A stretch of DNA of 26,978 bases from an uncultured Cellvibrio sp. (lineage in GTDB: Bacteria > Pseudomonadota > Gammaproteobacteria > Pseudomonadales > Cellvibrionaceae): NCBI GenBank assembly GCA_946481735.1, contig CAMLOU010000041.1, forward strand, positions 1 through 26,978. Direction: 5' to 3'. The position numbers were made by a program, and so were the translations under genes. Below, piece by piece: positions 6,559 through 15,910 of this stretch. Under the pieces are notes generated by a model. The model did not search any database. It saw nothing but the letters and a program-made list of their open reading frames with translations, and was not told the origin of the DNA. How positions within the stretch are numbered: the stretch's first letter is position 1; the number at the start of each line of letters is the position of its first letter.

Positions 6559-7674
6559 TTATTGACGCGCCACTTCAGCAGCCGCTCGCCAGGTAATACC
6601 CAGGGATTCCGCCACCGCTGCATGGGTCAATTCGCCCCGCAATACGTTAATGCCGGCCAGCAAATGTGGGTCGGCAAGGGCCGCCGATAGCCCACCATCT
6701 GCCAGCGCCAGAACATAGGGCAAAGTGGCATTGGTCAGCGCCATGGTTGCTGTGCGCGCAGCCGCGCTGGGAATGTTCGCCACACAGTAATGTACGACCC
6801 CCTCCACGACGTAGGTCGGCTGTTCGTGGGTGGTAGGTCTGGAGGTGGCAAAACACCCGCCCTGGTCAATCGCTACATCCACCAGCACGCTGCCATCCTG
6901 CATGCGGGACACCTGTTCGCGGCTCAGCAGTTTCGGGGCGCTGGCACCGGCAATCAAGACTGCCCCGATAATCAGGTCCGCCTCCATCGCCAGATCATCC
7001 AGGCGGGCCAGGGTCATAAATTCACATTGCACACGCCCCGCAAACAGCGTGTCCAGTTCGCGCAGACGCGGCAGGGATTTATCCAGAATAATCACCCTGG
7101 CTCCCATTCCCAGCGCCACCCGTGCCGCCTGGGTGCCGACCACGCCACCACCGAGCACAACGACATTGGCCGGTGCTACGCCGGGCACACCGCCGAGCAG
7201 CACACCGCGACCGCCCTGGGCAATTTCCAGGTGATGCGCTCCAGCTTGCACGGCAATCCGGCCCGCCACTTCGGACATGGGTGCTAACAACGGCAAGCGC
7301 CCCTGGGCATCGGTGACGGTTTCGTAGGCGATGCAGGCAGCGCGAGACGCCAGCAACGCGCGCGCGAGCTCCGGGTCAGCGGCCAGGTGCAAATAGGTGA
7401 ATAACAGGTGATCCGCCCGCAGGTAAGCGTATTCGCTCGCTTGCGGTTCTTTGACCTTAACAATCAACTCTGCTGCCTGATAAACCGCTTCGGTTGTGGC
7501 CAACAGCGTGGCACCGGCGCGCTGGTACTGCTCATCAACAAAACCGATTGTCTGGCCGGCGTGCCGCTGAACAAACACCTCATGACCACGCGCCGTCAAT
7601 TCCTGTACCGCCGCCGGCGTCAATCCCACACGATGTTCTCCGGCTTTGACTTCTTTAGGCACACCCACGCGCAT
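6559..7674 (-). CDS. ald: Alanine dehydrogenase
   Basis: Ald catalyses NAD-dependent interconversion of L-alanine with pyruvate and ammonium. The ATG at 7674 is preceded by GGGAG. The product has 371 residues, the normal length. The N-terminal MRVGVPKEVKAGEHRVGLTP is diagnostic. Predicted substrate residues are K75 (VKVKEP) and H96 (YLHLAAD). The Rossmann dinucleotide loop is GGGVVG (175-180) with D198 at the end of beta-2, and the catalytic D270 lies in DVAIDQGG. It is a single-gene unit with no adjacent AldR-type regulator; the only Lrp/AsnC protein in the window lies about 18 kb away at 25472. Ald can support alanine catabolism or redox balance. Confidence 0.96.
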   Translation of the reverse strand: MRVGVPKEVKAGEHRVGLTPAAVQELTARGHEVFVQRHAGQTIGFVDEQYQRAGATLLATTEAVYQAAELIVKVKEPQASEYAYLRADHLLFTYLHLAADPELARALLASRAACIAYETVTDAQGRLPLLAPMSEVAGRIAVQAGAHHLEIAQGGRGVLLGGVPGVAPANVVVLGGGVVGTQAARVALGMGARVIILDKSLPRLRELDTLFAGRVQCEFMTLARLDDLAMEADLIIGAVLIAGASAPKLLSREQVSRMQDGSVLVDVAIDQGGCFATSRPTTHEQPTYVVEGVVHYCVANIPSAAARTATMALTNATLPYVLALADGGLSAALADPHLLAGINVLRGELTHAAVAESLGITWRAAAEVARQ

Positions 7675-7762
7675 AATTCACTCCCGTTTCAGATCAGTGT
7701 TATATCAGTATAGGAAAACCTTTGGGACACAAACGAGAAAAGGAAGTTAACCACACACGTAG

Positions 7763-7788
7763 GTCGGATTAGCGCAGCGTAATCCGAC
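7763..7788. repeat. REP-like intergenic palindrome
   Basis: GTCGGATTA-(GCGCAGCG)-TAATCCGAC is a perfect 9-bp inverted repeat, preceded by GTAG, in the 190-nt gap between ald and ttcA. It has the look of dispersed extragenic palindromes built on a GTAGG(T)CGGATTAGCG core found in many gammaproteobacteria. Only one copy is in this window, so repetitiveness is inferred. The rest of the gap is AT-rich near the ttcA end. Confidence 0.6.
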
Positions 7789-7864
7789 ACACAAAGCGAA
7801 AAAAAACATTCGGTACCTAACTTGGAATAGATAAAAAATTATTATTTAGAAGCTACTCAGAAAA

Positions 7865-8749
<885 letters not shown>

Positions 8750-9067
8750 AGGAATCTTCTGCGGGCTGGCCGTGGAGTGAAGGAAAATAAGGGGCAAAGC
8801 CAAGGCGCGCATTGTACGGATTTTACCCATTGGAGGGAATGACTCGCGGCGCCTTCCAGCAAGTCGCCATGGCTTGCCGCTTTGCCGCTCACAGGCAATA
8901 CCTTGCCGCTCCCACTCGCCGCAGCGAGGCGTGCGATGCCGACAGCCACGGATAATACGGCTCAAACCCGACGAAACTGCATAGAAAACAGCATTCACTG
9001 CCGCTGGCACAGGCTTTGCTCCAGTGGAGTCAGTAACGCTTATTCTGATTGTCGGGAGAAACTGTCA
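8750..9067. other. 318-nt divergent intergenic region, ttcA / pilZ
   Basis: No coding signal is convincing here. The + strand frame open from 8882 is the upstream extension of the PilZ reading frame and the minus frames are the extension of ttcA. It contains a small CGCC-GCAGC-GAGGCG type fold near 8920-8935 and the sigma-54 promoter at 9005. A ttcA promoter must also lie here, but I cannot assign one. Confidence 0.5.
9005..9020 (+). promoter_or_regulatory. sigma-54 (RpoN) -24/-12 promoter of the PilZ gene
   Basis: TGGCAC (9005-9010), five bases, TTGC (9016-9019), then T, matches the sigma-54 consensus core fully. The predicted start is near 9031, about 37 nt before the ATG at 9068. It has the same spacing as the element before flgA. 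Confidence 0.87.
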
Positions 9068-9835
9068 ATGACCTTGTTGCGTGCCGTGATGCAAAAACTC
9101 ACCACCAAAAAAACCACCGAAGCGAACGCCGATTCAGTGGCACGGCTTAACGCCGTGCATGAGCGTTATGCCGCGCTGCAACAATTACAGGCCAGCCGCC
9201 AGATTCTGGAGGTGGTTCCCGCCGGCCAGCAGCGCAGCTACCAAAGCATGATTATCGCCATTGATGCTGACCGGAATCTTTTGTGGATGGATGACTTGTT
9301 TCCGGCACAGAATTTTCTGGAAGTGGGCGATGAAATTACCGTGCGCCACCATCGCAACGGAGAAGTACTGACCTTTACCACGCCGATCATTGCTTGGGGC
9401 TCCCGCTTCGGTGCCAGCGGGATGGCGGTGGTGTTGCCCGATAGCGCGGATTATCGCCCGCGCCGCCTGAGCCCACGGTGCGATCTGAGCAACCACACCC
9501 CCATTACCGCCAAGATCCGCTTGATGGGCCAAGAAGCCTGCTACGGCACCGTGAAAGATTTATCCGGTTCCGGCTTGTGCGTGTTAGTACCGGGCAACCT
9601 GCTCGGCCAGTTACATCGCGATACCGTACTGCCCCTGTGCGAAGTCCATTTGAATAAGGAATTGCATATCTACTGCCGGGCCAGGGTGCGTTCTTTCCGC
9701 CTGTGCCGTGAACCCTACCGGGCCACGCGCATCAGCCTGGAATTTGTGGATCTACAACCGCGTCGCCAGCAACAGCTACAGATGTTTGTTGATCGCCTGA
9801 CGCCGGGTTGCCTGGCGGAGTCACGGGCGGCGTGA
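9068..9835 (+). CDS. PilZ-domain c-di-GMP receptor, YcgR/FlgZ-like
   Basis: PilZ proteins of this type bind c-di-GMP and slow the flagellar motor. The ATG at 9068 follows GGGAG (in GTCGGGAGAAACTGTCA), so the frame upstream to 8882 is not used. Of the 255 residues, about 45-125 form a YcgR-type N-terminal barrel (MIIAIDADRNLLWMDD, then VGDEITVRHH). The PilZ domain follows, with the RxxxR arginine motif at R133-R137 (RLSPR) and the DxSxxG motif at 164-169 (DLSGSG), both intact. The sigma-54 promoter directly upstream and the Aer-like gene downstream point to a motility role. In Pseudomonas the equivalent gene, flgZ, follows flgN; here it is separated by about 6 kb. FlgZ orthology is likely but inferred. 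Confidence 0.9.
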   Translation: MTLLRAVMQKLTTKKTTEANADSVARLNAVHERYAALQQLQASRQILEVVPAGQQRSYQSMIIAIDADRNLLWMDDLFPAQNFLEVGDEITVRHHRNGEVLTFTTPIIAWGSRFGASGMAVVLPDSADYRPRRLSPRCDLSNHTPITAKIRLMGQEACYGTVKDLSGSGLCVLVPGNLLGQLHRDTVLPLCEVHLNKELHIYCRARVRSFRLCREPYRATRISLEFVDLQPRRQQQLQMFVDRLTPGCLAESRAA

Positions 9836-9878
9836 GGGTAAGGGCACGCGGAAACCCGTCAATCCTTTGATCCTGATC

Positions 9879-9905
9879 TAAACTCTCTGTCAGTTCAGTC
9901 GATAA
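9879..9905 (+). promoter_or_regulatory. sigma-28 (FliA) promoter of the Aer-like gene
   Basis: TAAA (9879-9882), exactly 15 bases, then GTCGATAA (9898-9905) differs from the TAAA-N15-GCCGATAA consensus at one base. Chemoreceptor genes are typical class III FliA targets. The start site should be near 9912. Confidence 0.82.
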
Positions 9906-9953
9906 CTTATGTACTGTTTATTATCTGTTTGTTCGACGATGTAAGGATGTGTG

Positions 9954-11525
9954 ATGCGCAATAATGGCCCGGTCACTGGCAGAGAGGTTTTTGTCTCCGC
10001 CACAGATGAAATTGTTTCTTCCTCGGATATCCACGGCAATATCCTCTTCTGCAATGAAACCTTCCAGCGAATCTCCGGCTACAGTTACGATGAATTGATC
10101 AACCAGCCACACAATATCCTGCGTCACCCGCAGATGCCGCGCGAGGCCTTCGGTATGTTGTGGACAGCACTCAAGGCCGGCAAGCCCTGGATGGGTATCA
10201 TCGTCAATCGCTGCAAGAATGGTGATCACTACTGGGTTGATGCCTATGTAACGCCTTTGCGTGAGCGCGGGCAGATCCAGGGTTATGAGTCTGTGCGCGT
10301 TAAACCGGATGCGGCCTGTATCACCCGCGCCCAACAGGTTTATGAGCGCCTGCAGGCCGGCAAGGCTATTTATTCTTCCCTGGCCCATTTCTGGAGCCGC
10401 TTCAGCAGTGCCACTCTAACGGGTATCACCAGCTTCGTGCTCTTGTGCATCGGCAGCTTTCTGGCTGGCGTATTGAGCATCAGTAGCCTCGCAGGCCTGG
10501 CTGTTATCAGCGGCCTGATCGCTGTGCTGACGCAGCAGTTCCTGCACAGCAACTTGCAAGCGTCGCTGGCGGAGGCGCGCGCCGTTATTCATGACCCGGT
10601 AGCGGCCTATATCTACACCGGCCGCAGCGATGCTGTGGGTGAAATACAGTTAGCACAAATAGCGCTTAAGGCACGTTTGCGAACCGCCCTTGGCCGTTTC
10701 GCCGAGTCATCGCGGGAATTGCACCAGAAATCTGACGCGGCTCACGCCCAATCCCGTAAAACCCATGAAGGCATGAACGAACAACAACGGGAAACCAGCA
10801 GCGTCGCCCACGCCATGCAACAGATGTCGCTGGCGGTGCAGGAAGTTGCCAACGGCGCAACGCAAACCTATTCAGCAACGAACACGGCGATCAGTGAAGT
10901 TAATAAAGGCAATCAGGTGATCGAGGGCGCCAATACGGCTATTGCGGATTTATCCGGCACGGTCGGCGATCTGAGTCAGGTGCTGGACCGTTTATCTGCC
11001 GATAGCGGCAAGATTGCCAGTGTCGTGGATGTGATTCGCAGCATCGCCGAGCAAACCAATCTGCTGGCGCTCAACGCGGCCATCGAAGCGGCCCGTGCCG
11101 GCGAACAGGGACGCGGTTTTGCGGTGGTCGCGGATGAAGTGCGCACCCTCGCCCAGCGCACCCAGGAATCCACCGCGCATATCCAGGACATCATCAGCAA
11201 CCTGAGTAAGGCCACCGACGATGCCGGCCAGCGTATGGATAACTGCCAGAACCTGGTGGAGCGCAGCGTCAGCGAAATGGAGAATGTGAGGAATGCCCTG
11301 GCGTCGATCTCCCACTCTGTCAGCAGTATCGATCAAATGTCCCACCAGATAGCCGCTGCAGCAGAAGAGCAATCCTCCATGGCCGTAGAGATCGAGCGTA
11401 ACACCTCAACCATCGCCGAAATTTCTGATCGCTCACAAATGGAGATTGAAGTGTCCGACGCCCTGACCCGTGAGATGGCACAACTCTCCAAACGGCAGTT
11501 GGATCTGGTGGTGCGGTTCAGATAG
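9954..11525 (+). CDS. Aer-like PAS methyl-accepting chemotaxis protein (energy/redox taxis)
   Basis: Aer-type receptors sense redox state through a PAS-bound flavin and signal to CheA/CheW. The ATG at 9954 has AAGGA six bases upstream. In 523 residues I see a PAS domain (about 12-115) with [14 protein letters not shown] and [11 protein letters not shown], a close match to E. coli Aer, then a hydrophobic hairpin (about 152-192) that anchors the protein without a large periplasmic part. A signalling coiled coil follows, with the conserved tip [18 protein letters not shown] and [13 protein letters not shown] (about 366-397). R57 and H58 are kept, but the residue matching E. coli Aer D60 is Q60. 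No C-terminal CheR-tether pentapeptide is present. The sigma-28 promoter places it with the flagellar regulon. Confidence 0.93.
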   Translation: MRNNGPVTGREVFVSATDEIVSSSDIHGNILFCNETFQRISGYSYDELINQPHNILRHPQMPREAFGMLWTALKAGKPWMGIIVNRCKNGDHYWVDAYVTPLRERGQIQGYESVRVKPDAACITRAQQVYERLQAGKAIYSSLAHFWSRFSSATLTGITSFVLLCIGSFLAGVLSISSLAGLAVISGLIAVLTQQFLHSNLQASLAEARAVIHDPVAAYIYTGRSDAVGEIQLAQIALKARLRTALGRFAESSRELHQKSDAAHAQSRKTHEGMNEQQRETSSVAHAMQQMSLAVQEVANGATQTYSATNTAISEVNKGNQVIEGANTAIADLSGTVGDLSQVLDRLSADSGKIASVVDVIRSIAEQTNLLALNAAIEAARAGEQGRGFAVVADEVRTLAQRTQESTAHIQDIISNLSKATDDAGQRMDNCQNLVERSVSEMENVRNALASISHSVSSIDQMSHQIAAAAEEQSSMAVEIERNTSTIAEISDRSQMEIEVSDALTREMAQLSKRQLDLVVRFR

Positions 11526-11736
11526 CGCGCGCAGGTCAGGCCACATTCACCTTTGCGGACAACGTCACACCCGTGGTGATGAATTCACTGCGCGCGGCGT
11601 GGTCGAAGCGCCAGCCTGGGTGAGCTTGTACATTCGTTAAACACACAGCGGAATTTGATACTGCTGATGGGGATCGACTGGGGTAAGCTTGCGCACCTGA
11701 CCCGACGACTTCATTAACGGAATCTGATACGACCTC

Positions 11737-13041
11737 ATGCTCGACAAATCTACACTGTCTACCGACGACATCCTCGCTCTCGACCAGGCTCACGTCTGGC
11801 ACCCTTATGCTGCGTTTCCCAACCCTGCCCCGGTGTATCCCGTCAGTCATGCCGAGGGTGTGCACCTGCACCTTACTGACGGACGCCAATTGATTGATGG
11901 CACTGCGTCCTGGTGGAGCGTGCTCCATGGCTACAACCACCCTGTGCTGAACAAGGCGGTGGAGAATCAGTTAACCAAAGTCGCCCATGTCATGCTCGGC
12001 GGACTGACCCATGAACCGGTGGCCCGTCTGGCCAAACAACTGGTGGATATCACGCCCGAAGGATTGAATAAGGTCTTTTTCTCGGATTCCGGTTCGGTTG
12101 CCGTAGAAATAGCCTTGAAGATGGCCCTGCAATACTGGTTCGCCCAAGGCCAGCACCAGCGCACGCAATTCCTGGCGTTACGCAGCGGGTATCACGGCGA
12201 CACCTTCGCCGCCATGTCAGTGTGTGACCCCATCAGCGGCATGCACGGCATGTTCAACCAGTTCCTTAAACATCACATCTTCACCGAAGCGCCCGCGTGC
12301 AAATTCGATGAAGAATGGGATGAGCGCTACCTGATTAATTTCTCTCACCTGATCCAGCAGCATCGCCAGAAAATTGCCGCCGTTGTGCTTGAGCCCATCG
12401 CCCAGAACGCGGGCGGTATGCGTTTTTATTCGCCGCACTATCTGCGTCGGGTGCGGGAACTGTGTACGCAATTTGATGTGCTGCTGATTGCCGATGAAAT
12501 TGCCACAGGTTTTGGCCGCACCGGCGAACTCTTTGCCTGCGACCATGCGCGCATCAGCCCGGACATTATGTGTCTGGGCAAAGCGCTGACCGGCGGCTAC
12601 ATCACCCTGGCGGCAACCCTGTGTAACGACAAAGTGAGTGACATGATTTCCCAAAAAGGGGCCGGTGCGTTTATGCATGGCCCGACGTTTATGGGTAATC
12701 CCCTCGCCTGTGCCGTGGGCGCTGCCAGCGTGAATCTGTTACTGAAAAGCCACTGGCAATTGCAGGTGGCCAGCATCCAGACGCAGTTGACCCAGGAATT
12801 GGAGGCGTGTCGCGGGTTACCTGCGGTAGCCGACGTGCGAGTCCTGGGCGCGATTGGTGTAGTGGAACTAAAACAGGTGCCCCACATGGCCAGTATCCAG
12901 GCGCGGTTTGTGGAGGAAGGTGTGTGGGTGCGGCCCTTCGGCAAGCTGGTTTACCTGATGCCCGCCTACATCATCAAACCCGATGAGCTGCGCCACTTGA
13001 CGCGTAGCATCTATAACGTGATCAGCGAACTTGAGGCTTAG
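11737..13041 (+). CDS. bioA: Adenosylmethionine-8-amino-7-oxononanoate aminotransferase BioA
   Basis: BioA makes 7,8-diaminopelargonate in biotin synthesis, using SAM as amino donor and PLP as cofactor. The ATG at 11737 gives 434 residues, normal length; the upstream Shine-Dalgarno is weak. Motifs include HVWHPYAAF (19-27), GSVAVEIALKMALQYW (119-134), YHGDT (152-156), IADEIATGFGRTG (251-263) with PLP-contacting D253, and the Schiff-base lysine K282 in LGKALTGGYIT. The other bio genes are not in the window, so bioA is separated from bioBFHCD. I found no BirA operator in the 211 nt upstream. That gap holds only a distant CGCGCGCAG/CTGCGCGCG inverted pair (11526-11534 and 11588-11596). Confidence 0.96.
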   Translation: MLDKSTLSTDDILALDQAHVWHPYAAFPNPAPVYPVSHAEGVHLHLTDGRQLIDGTASWWSVLHGYNHPVLNKAVENQLTKVAHVMLGGLTHEPVARLAKQLVDITPEGLNKVFFSDSGSVAVEIALKMALQYWFAQGQHQRTQFLALRSGYHGDTFAAMSVCDPISGMHGMFNQFLKHHIFTEAPACKFDEEWDERYLINFSHLIQQHRQKIAAVVLEPIAQNAGGMRFYSPHYLRRVRELCTQFDVLLIADEIATGFGRTGELFACDHARISPDIMCLGKALTGGYITLAATLCNDKVSDMISQKGAGAFMHGPTFMGNPLACAVGAASVNLLLKSHWQLQVASIQTQLTQELEACRGLPAVADVRVLGAIGVVELKQVPHMASIQARFVEEGVWVRPFGKLVYLMPAYIIKPDELRHLTRSIYNVISELEA

Positions 13042-13126
13042 GGCGCAGGGGTGCCTTACCGGACTACAGCGCCACCCCGGGTAAAGGCTGCTATCCTTAA
13101 CAGCAATCATTGATGCCTTTCCCTGA

Positions 13127-14059
13127 ATGAATGTGTTCGCTATGAAATTGTTGCTCGCCTTGCTTATCTCGCTACTGGCGCACGTCACAATTCCCGCCTT
13201 TGCCAGTGATAAGGATGTCATGGTGTATCGTTATTGGGATTGGGGCATCACCCCCCAGCGGGACGATTACCAGGTCGCTGTACTCAAGCTGGCGCTGGAA
13301 AAAACCCGTACAAGCCACGGCGATTACAAGATCGAGCGCAAACTGGAAACCCTGAGCCGCTCGCGCGCCCATCGCGCTATCGCCCAGGGCGAGTTCCTGA
13401 ACATCCACGCCAGCCCCCTGCGGCCACTGCTCACCGAGCAGGATCGTCGCGAACAGCTGGCGGAAAGCATTCCGATCAAAATTCCCTTGATGAAAAGCCT
13501 GCTCGGTTATCGGAGCCTGATTATCCGCCGTAGCGATTATGAAAAATTCAGCGGAATAACCGATGCGGTGCAACTGAAACAACTCATCGCAGGACAGGGG
13601 CGTGGCTGGACGGACATCGGCATTTACGAACACAACGGCTATCAAGTGCGCGGCGACGCGGAATATTTCACCCTCTTCTCCATGTTGTTAGCCGGCCGTT
13701 TCGACTATATCCCGCTCAGTGTGATCGAGGTCAATGGAGCCCTGTCCCGCTTTGAGCAGTATTCCGACAGCCTGATGGTGCTGCCGGATCTGATGCTCTA
13801 CTACCCCCTGCCGACCCTGTTTCATGTCAGCGCCAGATACCCATCGCTGGCAGACCGCCTTGAGCTGGGCTTGACCCAGGCCAAACAGGATGGCTCCCTT
13901 GACCACTTGTTCGAGCAGCATTTTTCAGAACACATACATCAGATGAAGAGTGCAAAACTGCGCGTGTTTGTCCTGGAAAATCCGGCCGTGCCCAGTGAAC
14001 TTGGGCTGGACCGTCCGCTGCTGCTGAATCCGCAATTAACCCCGAAGCCACGCCCTTAA
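13127..14059 (+). CDS. Periplasmic solute-binding-protein-like (SBP family 3 fold), orphan
   Basis: The product has a classic Sec signal peptide (MKLLLALLISLLAHVTIPAFA, cut before SDKD) and an alpha/beta pattern like family-3 extracellular solute-binding proteins, with an internal ALEKTRTSHGDYKIE segment and a C-terminal LELGLTQAKQDGSLDHLFEQHF, the usual closing helix of that fold. The start is uncertain: ATG 13127 gives 310 residues and ATG 13142 starts exactly at the signal peptide; neither has a good Shine-Dalgarno. No permease or ATPase gene is adjacent, and no sensor-kinase domain is attached, so a role in uptake cannot be assumed. The ligand is unknown. It converges on the stress-protein gene, and the two stop codons share the TTAA at 14056-14059. 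Confidence 0.75.
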   Translation: MNVFAMKLLLALLISLLAHVTIPAFASDKDVMVYRYWDWGITPQRDDYQVAVLKLALEKTRTSHGDYKIERKLETLSRSRAHRAIAQGEFLNIHASPLRPLLTEQDRREQLAESIPIKIPLMKSLLGYRSLIIRRSDYEKFSGITDAVQLKQLIAGQGRGWTDIGIYEHNGYQVRGDAEYFTLFSMLLAGRFDYIPLSVIEVNGALSRFEQYSDSLMVLPDLMLYYPLPTLFHVSARYPSLADRLELGLTQAKQDGSLDHLFEQHFSEHIHQMKSAKLRVFVLENPAVPSELGLDRPLLLNPQLTPKPRP

Positions 14060-14517
14060 CGGAATACCATCACCGGCACGTTGGTATGACTTAATACCTT
14101 TTGCGTCTCACTGCCGAGGAATAATTTGTTTAATCCCTTGCGCCCGTGGGATGCCATAAATACGGCGTCACATCCATATCTATCGACTGCATCAACGATT
14201 TCCTCGTGCGGGTTTGATGACAGGGGGGTGGCGACTTCACAGACAATCCCGCGGGATTGGGCAGCATCCGCGACTTTTTTAACAATATCCCGGGCATGTT
14301 GCAGGGATTGTTCGTCAAAGCGTTGCCGGAGTTCGTCGTCGTAGAGATTGGGGTTGTACATCAATCCACCCGCTGCCGGGGGAATGGCACGGTAAGGTTC
14401 GGCCACCGAGATGACCGCCAGGGTTGCGCCCACCTGCCCGGCAAAATCCAGCGCGGCAGTCACGGCTTTTTCGGATAAGGGTGACCCGTCGGTTGGGACA
14501 AGAATCTTGGTAAACAT
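14056..14517 (-). CDS. Universal stress protein, UspA family, single domain
   Basis: The ATG at 14517 has a strong AAGGAG upstream; the frame continues to 14580 but family similarity begins at MFTKILVPTDGSPLSEKAV. The 153-residue product is one Usp domain with the ATP-binding features VPTDGS (7-12) and, near the C-terminus, ASHGRKGLNKLFLGSETQKVL, which fits the G-2X-G-9X-G(S/T) loop except that the first G is A. It likely binds ATP and helps survival under respiratory or starvation stress. An FNR/Anr-type box with a matching -10 element lies upstream (14601-14642), which agrees with Anr control of several usp genes in Pseudomonas. Confidence 0.92.
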   Translation of the reverse strand: MFTKILVPTDGSPLSEKAVTAALDFAGQVGATLAVISVAEPYRAIPPAAGGLMYNPNLYDDELRQRFDEQSLQHARDIVKKVADAAQSRGIVCEVATPLSSNPHEEIVDAVDRYGCDAVFMASHGRKGLNKLFLGSETQKVLSHTNVPVMVFR

Positions 14518-14600
14518 GGTTGCGGCTCCTTCTTTTGGGAATGGCTGTCTTGTTAGTTGACAGCCTGCCGCCGGTAACATTTCGTTCGGCTGGCATTCCC

Positions 14601-14642
14601 ATTATCCGGAGGGGGCGATTGGGGGGTGCTGATGTAGATCAA
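14601..14642 (-). promoter_or_regulatory. Anr/FNR-type class II promoter of the usp gene
   Basis: On the minus strand TTGAT-CTAC-ATCAG (14642 to 14629) matches nine of ten bases of the FNR/Anr site TTGAT-N4-ATCAA. Its centre is 14635.5. A -10 element GATAAT lies at 14606 to 14601, which would start transcription near 14594, about 41.5 bp from the box centre, the classical activating position. Confidence 0.78.
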
Positions 14643-14681
14643 TGTTTCATTCAGACGGTAAGAGTCTTGAAATCCGTTTGT

Positions 14682-14773
14682 CATTAGGGCTTTGTTTCGA
14701 AATCGCATAAACACATCCCTGTGGCTCCCTCAAGTCGTCCCTGACTTGAGGGTTTCGAAACAAAGCCCTAATG
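14682..14773. mobile_element. 92-nt nested palindromic element, MITE-like
   Basis: A perfect 21-bp inverted repeat (CATTAGGGCTTTGTTTCGAAA at 14682-14702 and its complement at 14753-14773) encloses 50 nt. Inside is a second perfect 10-bp hairpin, CCCTCAAGTC-(6 nt)-GACTTGAGGG (14727-14752), that abuts the right arm. There is no ORF. The GGGCTTTG...TTCGAAA ends resemble IS-type terminal repeats, loosely those of IS5-family elements, with TA on both sides. A non-autonomous insertion is the best guess; a structured trpS transcript end is the alternative. Confidence 0.6.
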
Positions 14774-14806
14774 CCAAACTCCCATTGTGTGAACTTGCAA
14801 GGGAGT

Positions 14807-15814
14807 TCAAATAATGGGCTTTATACCGACAGCTGCGCGGAGTTTTTCCAAGAGTGGTTGACTATAGGCACGTGCTTTCTGTGCGCCGGCTTGCAGTACT
14901 TCTTCGATGTGCGCGGGGTTGGCCAGCAAGGCCTCGTAGCGTTCCCGTGCTTCACCCAGCTGGCCGTTGATCAGTTCGAACAATTGTTTCTTTGCTTCGC
15001 CCCAGGCGATACCCTCGGCGAATGCCTGGCGCATTTGGGTGGTTTGTTCCGGGGTGGCGAAGGCTTGCCAGATTTGAAACACGGTTGAGGTATCCGGGTC
15101 TTTGGGTTCGCCGGGTTCGAGCAGGTTGGTGATGATTTTGTTGATGGCTTTTTTCAGCTGTTTTTCCGGCAGGAACAAGGGGATGGTGTTGCCGTAACTC
15201 TTGCTCATCTTGCGGCCATCGAGGCCTTGGAGCACGGCGACATTGTCGTCCACCTGGGCTTCGGGCAGTACGAAATGTTCGCCGTAGTGGTGATTAAAAC
15301 GGGCGGCGATGTCGCGGGCCATTTCAATGTGTTGGATCTGGTCTTTGCCCACCGGGACTTTATTGGCGTTGAACATCAGGATGTCCGCCGCCATCAGGAT
15401 CGGGTAGGAGTAGAGTCCCATGGTGATACCAAAATCCGGGTCTTCGCCGGCTTCTACGTTGGCATCCACCGCCGCTTTGTACGCGTGGGCGCGGTTCATC
15501 AAGCCTTTGGCGGCCATGCAGGTCAGTATCCAGCAGAGCTGGGGAATTTCCGGTACATCGGATTGACGGTAAAAAATGGCGTTGTCAGTGTTTAACCCGA
15601 GGGCCAGCCAGGTGGCAGCAATCTCTCGGGTGGACTGATGGACCTGCACCGGATCATGGCATTTGATCAGTGCATGGAAATCGGCGAGGAAATAAAAGGA
15701 TTGCACGTCGGCGCCCTGGCTGGCGGTAATGGCCGGGCGAATGGCGCCCACATAATTGCCAAGGTGCGGTGTGCCAGTGGTGGTAATGCCGGTTAAAACC
15801 CGTTGCTTGCTCAT
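14807..15814 (-). CDS. trpS: Tryptophanyl-tRNA synthetase
   Basis: TrpS charges tRNA-Trp. I use the ATG at 15814 ([14 protein letters not shown]), giving 335 residues; a TTG start at 15838 would add eight residues of no family similarity. It is a class I synthetase: the HIGH-type motif is PHLGN (16-20) and KMSKS is at 202-206 in [10 protein letters not shown]. The dimer and tryptophan-pocket region includes [15 protein letters not shown] and [15 protein letters not shown]. Length fits the bacterial family. It lies alone between ogt and the palindromic element at 14682; no attenuator is visible. Confidence 0.97.
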   Translation of the reverse strand: MSKQRVLTGITTTGTPHLGNYVGAIRPAITASQGADVQSFYFLADFHALIKCHDPVQVHQSTREIAATWLALGLNTDNAIFYRQSDVPEIPQLCWILTCMAAKGLMNRAHAYKAAVDANVEAGEDPDFGITMGLYSYPILMAADILMFNANKVPVGKDQIQHIEMARDIAARFNHHYGEHFVLPEAQVDDNVAVLQGLDGRKMSKSYGNTIPLFLPEKQLKKAINKIITNLLEPGEPKDPDTSTVFQIWQAFATPEQTTQMRQAFAEGIAWGEAKKQLFELINGQLGEARERYEALLANPAHIEEVLQAGAQKARAYSQPLLEKLRAAVGIKPII

Positions 15815-15910
15815 AGTCTGCTGCTTCTTATTGGTCAATGCGTCAAAACGGAAAGCGGCACATCATACAGGCAAGCATCGGGTTTGCGAACCGCGGTGAG
15901 CGGCCCCGGA

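Noticed and set aside
8750..9010. N-terminal extension of TtcA by 87 residues
   Set aside because: The family begins at [13 protein letters not shown]; the extra residues show no similarity and overlap the divergent promoter region.
11526..11596. CGCGCGCAG/CTGCGCGCG inverted pair as the terminator of the Aer-like gene
   Set aside because: The arms are 53 nt apart with no T run; it may be chance in GC-rich sequence.
11526..11736. BirA operator before bioA
   Set aside because: No TTGTAAACC/GGTTAACAA-like pair at the required spacing.
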